Shown here piece by piece: positions 60,019 through 64,000 of a DNA stretch of 64,000 bases. The first letter of the stretch is position 1. Each line of letters begins with the position of its first letter. The notes beneath the pieces are model-generated. The model was not told where the DNA came from. It searched no databases and was given only the letters and a program-made list of their open reading frames with translations. The position numbers and the translations under genes are program-made. Where the stretch lies: positions 1-64,000 of the forward strand of contig JAEZCA010000029.1 in NCBI GenBank assembly GCA_023412665.1. Direction: 5' to 3'. Origin of the DNA: Bacillota bacterium (lineage in GTDB: Bacteria; Bacillota; Clostridia; Acetivibrionales; DTU013).

Positions 60019-61305
60019 ATGAGCAACACAGCTTACAATCCCTACGAAACTGCGCAGGCACAATTTGACAAGGTAGCAGCACAGCTAGATCTGGATGAGG
60101 CTACACGGGAGCTGCTGCGCCAGCCTATGCGCGAATATCATTTTTCAATCCCCGTACGCATGGATGACGGCAGTGTCAAGGTATTCAGAGGCTACCGTAT
60201 ACAGCACAACGATGCCAGGGGGCCTGCAAAGGGCGGCATAAGGTTCCATCCCCAGGAAACCGTTGATACCATCCGCGCCCTTTCATTATGGATGACCTGG
60301 AAATGCTCCGTTGTGGATATTCCACTCGGCGGTGGCAAGGGCGGAGTTATATGCGATCCACGAAGCCTGTCAGAACGCGAACAGGAGCGTCTGTGCCGCG
60401 GTTATATACGCCAGCTGGTCAAAAACATTGGGCCTAATGCGGATGTTCCGGCTCCCGACGTTATGACAAACGGCAAGCACATGCTCTGGATGTTGGACGA
60501 ATTTGAAGCAATCACAGGCGGAAGATACCCTGGAGTCATTACCGGCAAGCCGGTAGGAATGGGTGGTTCTCTCGGCAGAACTGAGGCGACAGGTTTCGGG
60601 GTTATATATGTTTTGCGCGAAGCCCTTAAAAAGCTTGGTATAAATATAGCAGGGACAACCGCAAGCTTCCAGGGCTACGGTAACGTTGCACAGTATGCAG
60701 TTCAACTGTACTGCGGGCTTGGCGGCATTGTCAAGGCTATTTCCTGCTGGGACAATATCGACAAAACCGCATACACATTCCTAAAAAGAGATGGCATTGA
60801 CTGCAGTGAACTGGCAAAAATAACCGATACCTATGGTACAATAGATAAAGCTAAAGCAAGGGATCTTGGATATGAAATACTTCCGGGCGACGCATGGATA
60901 GAGCAGGATGTGGACATCCTCGTACCTGCTGCGTTGGAAAACCAGATCACTGCCGATAATGTAAACAAAATCAGCAATCAGGTCAGGATTATAGTCGAGG
61001 CTGCCAACGGTCCTACGACTACGGAAGCCGACAAGGCAATCAACGAGCGCGGAATATTCCTCGTACCGGATTTTCTGGCAAACGCCGGCGGTGTTACCTG
61101 CAGCTATTTTGAACAGGTACAGTGCAACATGAATTACTACTGGGAAAAGGATGAGGTTCTCTCAAAGCTGGACACAAAAATGACCTCCGCCTTCAACTCG
61201 GTGTATGAGCTGTCTGTCAGCAAAAAGCTGAACATGCGCGACGCTGCATATGTAATAGCAATCAACCGTGTCGCACAGGCAGTCAAGAGCCGCGGCTGGG
61301 TATAA
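60019..61305 (+). CDS. gdhA: Glutamate dehydrogenase
   Basis: A 428-residue enzyme that interconverts glutamate and 2-oxoglutarate plus ammonia. Substrate-binding part: GPAKGGIRFHPQET, PLGGGKGGVICDP (catalytic Lys), and DVPAPDVMTNGKHM (Asp). Dinucleotide motif: FQGYGNVAQYAV. It resembles the NAD-type hexameric enzymes of Firmicutes; the coenzyme is not proved. GGAGG lies 8 bases upstream of the ATG. A perfect promoter suggests high expression. A GC-rich hairpin follows, then the PPDK-like gene. Confidence 0.95.
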   Translation: MSNTAYNPYETAQAQFDKVAAQLDLDEATRELLRQPMREYHFSIPVRMDDGSVKVFRGYRIQHNDARGPAKGGIRFHPQETVDTIRALSLWMTWKCSVVDIPLGGGKGGVICDPRSLSEREQERLCRGYIRQLVKNIGPNADVPAPDVMTNGKHMLWMLDEFEAITGGRYPGVITGKPVGMGGSLGRTEATGFGVIYVLREALKKLGINIAGTTASFQGYGNVAQYAVQLYCGLGGIVKAISCWDNIDKTAYTFLKRDGIDCSELAKITDTYGTIDKAKARDLGYEILPGDAWIEQDVDILVPAALENQITADNVNKISNQVRIIVEAANGPTTTEADKAINERGIFLVPDFLANAGGVTCSYFEQVQCNMNYYWEKDEVLSKLDTKMTSAFNSVYELSVSKKLNMRDAAYVIAINRVAQAVKSRGWV

Positions 61306-61336
61306 AAAGGCGTCACAATTGATATAATTAATATTA

Positions 61337-61368
61337 AGAGGGGCGGCGGGCTTGCCTGCCGCCCCTCT
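61337..61368 (+). terminator. GC-rich hairpin after glutamate dehydrogenase
   Basis: A perfect 11-base stem (61337-61347 with 61358-61368, AGAGGGGCGGC type) with a 10-base loop. No T-run follows, so termination may be partial or factor-assisted. The next gene starts 31 bases later. Confidence 0.5.
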
Positions 61369-61398
61369 GATACTCCGACGCGCGGGGGGCTTACACAC

Positions 61399-64000
61399 AT
61401 GGATGACAGGAGCAATACATCTGACAATTTGCTGGACGTCTTAAAGGAACGTGAAAAGGAACTAAATTGTCTGTACAAGGTAGATAGTATTCTGGGAAAT
61501 CACCACCTGACGCTTCCTGAAATGCTTGAAGGCATAATACAGGTGCTGCCCTCAGGCTGGAGGTTCCCCGACATATGCCATTCAAAGATCGTCTACAAAG
61601 GCACCAGCTATCAGACCAACGGCTTTGTTGCATCTCCCATCTCCGAGACATGTCCAATAAAGGTGGATGGAAATACTGTCGGAAGCATCGAAATAGTTTA
61701 CACTCAGAATGTCCCAAGAACGGAAGAGGGCTACTTTCTCGAAAGAGAAAGCATGCTTATCAGAGCTGTCGCCGACCGTATCGGTCAAATGCTCATATAC
61801 CGCCGCATGAAGTCGGTAATGAACGAGTGGGAGACGGCAAGGGCAAAGCAGCCTTCAGACGAAAGCGGGCTCAACGAATGGGAGGTCATCATAGACTTCC
61901 TCCGCCAGAATGATCATGCACTCCTGAGACACATATGCAGGAAGCTCACAAATCACATGCTGATAAACGGAGTCATTGAGGCATCAAGGATATTCAAGTC
62001 GGACATGCCCGACAGGAAGGATGACGGCAACTATGCCAATTTTCCTTCCGTATCGCGGCCTATAGACAATATCATCAAAATAAGCTGCAAAGTATTTGAA
62101 TTAGCATCAAGAACAATGGCCGGCACCGAGATCACAGCCCTTGTGAAAAGGTGGATACAGGAGGAAAAATCATATTCTCTTGTCAAAGCCATCGGAAGTA
62201 TCGCCCCGTCATTAAGGAACATCATAGAGGAAATCAGAAAGCTGCAGAATCTGTCTGACATGAACGAACTGCAGTACTCGCCAAAGGAGCGTTGGATCAA
62301 TGTAGGGCTTATCAGGCGATTTCTGTCCGACAGGGCTGATTTTATAAATATTGCCAAACAATATCTGAATACAAGAGATTTTTTTGATATAATAAACAGG
62401 ATAATCTATCCCATCGGCAGCCAGGGAAGGCTTGGAGGAAAAGGCTCCGGCCTGTTCCTTGCGCAGAAGATACTAGAAAATGAAGCGAGGAGCCTTCCCC
62501 GGTACTTTTCTGTGAAATATCCTAAAACATGGTATATAACCACCGATACGATAACAGAATTCCTGCAGTATAACAACCTGGAGGAATTGAACGAGCAAAA
62601 ATACGGAGACCTTCAGGAAATACGCATTGAATACCCAAATATCATCCACCTGCTAAAAAGTGCCAAAATGCCTCCCGAGATCGTAAGAAGCCTGTCTGCG
62701 GCACTTGATGATCTCAGCGAAAATCCTTTGATAGTGCGAAGCTCCAGCACACTTGAGGACCAGTCGGGAGCAGCCTTTTCAGGAAAATACAAAAGCCTCT
62801 TCCTGACAAATCAGGGCACAAAAAAGGAAAGGCTAGATGCACTTATAAACGCCATCCTGGAGATATATGCCTCGGTATTCAGTCCCGACCCTATTCAGTA
62901 CAGGGCAGAGAGAGAGCTTTTGGATGTCCATGAGGAAATGGGCATACTTATTCAGGAGGTAGTGGGTAAAAGGGCGGGAAAATACTTCTTTCCCCTGTTT
63001 TCAGGTGTTGCCTTCAGCAATAACGAATACAGATGGTCACCCAGGATCGACCGCGAAGACGGTCTGATAAGGCTGGTCCCGGGGTTGGGCACAAGAGCCG
63101 TCGACAGGCTGAGCGATGATTTTCCGGTCATGATCTCACCCGGGAAGCCGGGGATCAGGGTAAACATAGTACCTGAAGAAATAAAGCGCTACTCTCCAAA
63201 AAAGATGGATGTAATAGATCTTGAAAGCAATTCCTTCAGGACGGTGGAAGCAGCTGATATCCTACGTGAATGCGGAGATCAGATAGAAAATGTCCACCGG
63301 ATCATATCCATACTTGAATACGATCATATCAAGAAACCCAACAGGCTTGAAATCGATTATAATAAAGATGATCTGGCCGTTACCTTTGACGGTATCATTT
63401 CAGATACCCCTTTTACAAAGCAGATATACATCATGCTTAAAACGCTTAGGGAAAGAATGGGAATGCCGGTGGATATCGAGTTTGCCTCCGACGGAGATGA
63501 TATCTACCTGCTGCAGTGCAGGCCTCAAAGCTTCGGCCAGGATAGCGCCCCTGCCTCCATCCCGAAGGATATAGCCGACAAGGACATGGTTTTTTCCGCA
63601 AATAAATTCATCTCAAACGGACTGATTCAAAACATATCCCATATCGTTTATGTAGACTCGGAGGGCTATGACAGGCTCACTGAACTGGATGACCTCAGAG
63701 CCACGGGAAAAATCATTGGTATGCTCAACTCCATCCTGCCCAAGCGGCAGTTCATACTCATAGGCCCGGGTCGTTGGGGAAGCCGCGGAGATATTAAGCT
63801 GGGCGTACCGGTCAGCTATTCGGAGATATGCAATACAGCCGCGCTTATAGAGGTGGCTGTCAAAAAGATGGGCTACATACCTGAGCTGTCCTTCGGGACC
63901 CATTTCTTTCAGGACCTTGTGGAAGCAGATATCCGCTTTCTTCCGTTGTATCCCGACGAAGAAGCCACAGTTTTCAACTGGAGGTTTTTAACAAGGTCTC
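61399..64000 (+). CDS. Sensor-domain / PPDK-like ATP-grasp protein, cut at its 3' end
   Basis: At least 867 residues; the frame is open to the window edge. Residues 10-135 (KEREKELNCLYKVDSILG, then FLERESMLIRAVADRIGQ) are a GAF-like domain of the type found in sensor kinases. A helical linker follows (about 150-330). Residues 340-710 are a PEP/pyruvate-dikinase ATP-grasp domain: GRLGGKGSGL, PLIVRSSSTLEDQSGAAFSG, GILIQEVVG, VDIEFASDG and IYLLQCRPQS. After this, a different conserved-looking part begins (IGPGRWGSRGDIKLGVPVSY, LSFGTHFFQDLVEADI) in place of the phosphohistidine domain expected in PPDK or PEP synthase. A G-run ribosome site lies 8-9 bases upstream. It lies 94 bases after glutamate dehydrogenase and may share its transcript. 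Confidence 0.88.
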   Translation, partial: MDDRSNTSDNLLDVLKEREKELNCLYKVDSILGNHHLTLPEMLEGIIQVLPSGWRFPDICHSKIVYKGTSYQTNGFVASPISETCPIKVDGNTVGSIEIVYTQNVPRTEEGYFLERESMLIRAVADRIGQMLIYRRMKSVMNEWETARAKQPSDESGLNEWEVIIDFLRQNDHALLRHICRKLTNHMLINGVIEASRIFKSDMPDRKDDGNYANFPSVSRPIDNIIKISCKVFELASRTMAGTEITALVKRWIQEEKSYSLVKAIGSIAPSLRNIIEEIRKLQNLSDMNELQYSPKERWINVGLIRRFLSDRADFINIAKQYLNTRDFFDIINRIIYPIGSQGRLGGKGSGLFLAQKILENEARSLPRYFSVKYPKTWYITTDTITEFLQYNNLEELNEQKYGDLQEIRIEYPNIIHLLKSAKMPPEIVRSLSAALDDLSENPLIVRSSSTLEDQSGAAFSGKYKSLFLTNQGTKKERLDALINAILEIYASVFSPDPIQYRAERELLDVHEEMGILIQEVVGKRAGKYFFPLFSGVAFSNNEYRWSPRIDREDGLIRLVPGLGTRAVDRLSDDFPVMISPGKPGIRVNIVPEEIKRYSPKKMDVIDLESNSFRTVEAADILRECGDQIENVHRIISILEYDHIKKPNRLEIDYNKDDLAVTFDGIISDTPFTKQIYIMLKTLRERMGMPVDIEFASDGDDIYLLQCRPQSFGQDSAPASIPKDIADKDMVFSANKFISNGLIQNISHIVYVDSEGYDRLTELDDLRATGKIIGMLNSILPKRQFILIGPGRWGSRGDIKLGVPVSYSEICNTAALIEVAVKKMGYIPELSFGTHFFQDLVEADIRFLPLYPDEEATVFNWRFLTRS

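Overview
The window looks like chromosome of a low-to-mid GC Firmicute of the class Clostridia. The evidence is gene content and gene order: a radical-SAM/DUF2344/rng/rplU-prp-rpmA/obg/yhbY block, ribosomal protein L27 with the cleavable Firmicute leader next to its protease Prp, an IreB/RuvX/DUF1292 block downstream of mtaB, paired glgC-glgD, DUF4364, YesMN-type two-component genes, and strong AGGAGG-type ribosome sites. Nearly all genes are housekeeping or transport genes. About three quarters of the sequence is coded on the minus strand. No prophage, CRISPR array or rRNA operon is present; there is one tRNA gene, tRNA-Pro(CGG).

Layout. 0-1.5 kb: a tyrosine recombinase beside three CGACA/TGTCG palindromes. 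1.6-4.9 kb: a polar amino-acid ABC importer plus an EamA permease. 5-7.9 kb: the glycogen genes glgD and glgC. 8-9.6 kb: an epoxyqueuosine-reductase-like Fe-S protein and DUF4364. 9.5-16.3 kb: the ribosome/GTPase/RNase G block. 16.4-19 kb: an MFS permease and a methyltransferase. 19-20 kb: a noncoding stretch with tRNA-Pro, a possible small RNA and a 41-bp repeat array. 19.9-26.9 kb: purC, a lipoprotein esterase, a UvrA paralogue, a nucleotidyltransferase and an AraC regulator. 27-31 kb: an ArgR-box-controlled aminotransferase, a rubredoxin-domain protein, a DUF3048 lipoprotein and a PilZ protein. 31-36 kb: DUF1292, ruvX, an aldo/keto reductase, ireB, mtaB, an HPr-like protein and DUF523. 36-41 kb: rnr, an HD protein, secG and eno. 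41.2-42.1 kb: duplicated noncoding repeats. 42-51.4 kb: a MacAB-like exporter with two ATPases, divergent from a YesMN sensor/regulator pair. 51.9-56.9 kb: the glycolytic genes gpmI, a fused pgk-tpi gene, and gap. 57-64 kb: a DUF2156 protein, an M20 peptidase, trmL, glutamate dehydrogenase, and a large sensor-domain/PPDK-like protein cut by the window end.

How the genes work together. gap, pgk-tpi, gpmI and eno give lower glycolysis from glyceraldehyde-3-phosphate to PEP. glgC/glgD divert glucose-1-phosphate to glycogen. The HPr-like protein has lost His15 but keeps the Ser46 region, so it is a candidate regulatory carbon sensor. The exporter and the YesMN pair form a likely sense-and-export module.

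The observations most worth follow-up are: the GAF-like/PPDK-like fusion downstream of glutamate dehydrogenase; the His-less HPr; the PGK-TIM fusion; a palindromic element inserted in frame in a ferredoxin-type enzyme; two unrelated arrays that both have exact 41-bp periods; the recombinase-linked palindromes; and an ArgR operator lying on the -10 box of the aminotransferase promoter. Promoters, terminators and functions are read from motifs by eye. No database search or folding program was run.
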